Shown here: positions 62,953 through 64,000 of the stretch, in pieces | Position numbering within the stretch: position 1 is the first letter of the stretch | Layout of the letters: the number at the start of each line of letters is the position of its first letter | NCBI RefSeq assembly: GCF_022662195.1 | Contig: NZ_JAKMCS010000013.1 | Coordinates: 1-64,000 of the forward strand | DNA length: 64,000 nucleotides | Direction of reading: 5' to 3' | Source: Aestuariivivens insulae | Lineage (GTDB): Bacteria > Bacteroidota > Bacteroidia > Flavobacteriales > Flavobacteriaceae | Translations under genes and position numbers: made by a program | Notes under the pieces: generated by a model | What the model saw: the letters and a program-made list of their open reading frames with translations, nothing else | The model's database searches: none | Told to the model about the DNA's origin: nothing

Positions 62953-64000
62953 ATGGCTAAAATAAAACCATTTAAAGCAGTAAGACCAACAAGGGACAAA
63001 GTAAGCCTAGTAGCATCACGTTCTTATCAAACCTATACCAAAGCTGAAATTGAAGCCCGATTAAACTACAATCCGTTTTCTTTCCTACATATTATAAACC
63101 CTGGCTATAAATACGAGCATAAGATAAATGGCAAAGATCGCTACGAATTGGTTAGGAACCGCTATTTAGAATTTAAAGAAGATCACATTTTTATCCAGGA
63201 TAAAAAGCCTTGCTATTATGCATACAAAATAGTTAACAGAGAAGGACATGTATTTTCGGGAATAATAGCAGCCGCAAGCACGGCAGACTACGAACAAGAT
63301 ATTATTAAAAGGCACGAAGATACTATTGAGTATCGTGAACAGATATTTAAAGAATACCTAAAAACAACTGGATTTAATGCAGAGCCTGTACTTCTTACCT
63401 ATCCAGATAATAAGACTATTGCCAACATAATAAAAGTAACACAAGCCGTTCGTCCCGAATTTGAGTTTACTACAACCTATCGCGACACCCATTATTTATG
63501 GCTAATACATGATGACAAAACAATTAAGACTATTGAAAAGGAATTTGAATCTATTTCCACAATATATATTGCAGATGGTCACCATCGGTTGGCGTCATCA
63601 TATTTGCTTTCCAATGAAATGAAATCTGAAAGCGAAAAAGACTCTTACCATTTTTTTATGGGCTATTTAATTCCCGAATCCGATTTAAGGATTTTTGAAT
63701 TCAATAGACTGATCAAAGATTTAAACGGTTTGAGCAAGGAAGAATTTCTGGTTAAATTAGACACCTATTTTAGAATAGAAAACAGAGGAAAAACTTTATA
63801 TCAACCTTCAAAAAAACATCATTTTAGCATGTATCTGGATGGTGATTTCTATTCGTTGTTTTTAAGAAGTATTTACAATTTTAATTCGGCTTTAGATTCG
63901 CTTGACACCCAAATTCTTTATAAAACCATTTTAGAGCCCATTTTAGGTATAACTGATTTACGTAACGATACACGTATAACTTATTGCCATGGAAAAAATA
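62953..64000 (+). CDS. DUF1015-family protein, 3' end outside window
   Basis: Open from ATG 62953 to the window end (349 codons), so incomplete. MAKIKPFKAVRPTRDKVSLV is the family's N-terminus; FLHIINPGYKYE, YYAYKIVNREGHVFSGIIAA and YIADGHHRLASSYLL with the conserved D-G-H-H-R are typical. DUF1015 proteins often lie beside serine-biosynthesis genes in anaerobes and Bacteroidota; biochemical role not settled. Confidence 0.88.
   Translation, partial: MAKIKPFKAVRPTRDKVSLVASRSYQTYTKAEIEARLNYNPFSFLHIINPGYKYEHKINGKDRYELVRNRYLEFKEDHIFIQDKKPCYYAYKIVNREGHVFSGIIAAASTADYEQDIIKRHEDTIEYREQIFKEYLKTTGFNAEPVLLTYPDNKTIANIIKVTQAVRPEFEFTTTYRDTHYLWLIHDDKTIKTIEKEFESISTIYIADGHHRLASSYLLSNEMKSESEKDSYHFFMGYLIPESDLRIFEFNRLIKDLNGLSKEEFLVKLDTYFRIENRGKTLYQPSKKHHFSMYLDGDFYSLFLRSIYNFNSALDSLDTQILYKTILEPILGITDLRNDTRITYCHGKN

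Overview
The window is about 38% GC and looks like chromosomal DNA of a marine member of the Flavobacteriaceae (Bacteroidota). The evidence is: type IX secretion (T9SS) C-terminal sorting domains, a SusC/SusD pair with a hybrid two-component regulator, many lipoproteins with Bacteroidota-type lipoboxes, promoters of the TAnnTTTG (-7) type lying very close to start codons, and dispersed palindromic repeats of the kind seen in flavobacterial genomes. I saw no rRNA, tRNA, CRISPR array or transposase gene.

Layout. 1-2160: the end of a giant secreted protein and a small secreted choice-of-anchor-J-like protein. 2580-10500: ordinary chromosomal genes (DEAH helicase, EamA permease, GT9 glycosyltransferase, DUF4251 and intradiol-dioxygenase-like proteins, a TlpA/DsbD-alpha pair, a DODA-type dioxygenase). 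11477-13161: a MarR / Tat-exported cupin / RidA operon. 13806-16636: a metallophosphoesterase and a VKAI-repeat lipoprotein. 16640-18370: an AT-rich, decayed accessory island with a frameshifted KAP NTPase (QatA-like) remnant and a toxin-antitoxin-like pair. The pair is bracketed by 19-bp direct repeats that resemble Xer/dif arms, next to a branched hairpin. 18378-24136: VTT-domain protein, EF-G paralogue with a coiled-coil partner, DUF3817 protein and MscS channel.

24291-46042 is a polysaccharide utilisation locus, all on the minus strand: hybrid two-component system, SusC, SusD, GH3, five formylglycine-type sulfatases interleaved with a divergent GH10, then a TIM-barrel epimerase-like lipoprotein. 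Spacing from SusC to the last gene is mostly a few bases, so it reads as one operon. The set suggests uptake of a sulfated oligosaccharide through SusCD, desulfation and periplasmic cleavage by GH10/GH3. A sulfated, possibly xylan-like algal glycan is my inference, not something the sequence proves.

46402-64000: small MscS channel, ECF sigma factor with an unlisted 58-residue partner gene, TPR lipoprotein, LRR-T9SS protein, lpdA, dodecin, Tat-ankyrin protein, smpB, an Xaa-Pro dipeptidyl peptidase group, a Crp/Fnr regulator, DinB-like protein, pcm, Gfo/Idh oxidoreductase, 3-hydroxyacyl-CoA dehydrogenase, a four-helix-bundle (23S IVS-type) gene inside 22-bp inverted repeats, and a DUF1015 gene cut by the window end. 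Two non-coding mobile-looking elements stand out: a 153-bp MITE-like insertion with a target duplication after the dodecin gene, and the four-helix-bundle cassette.
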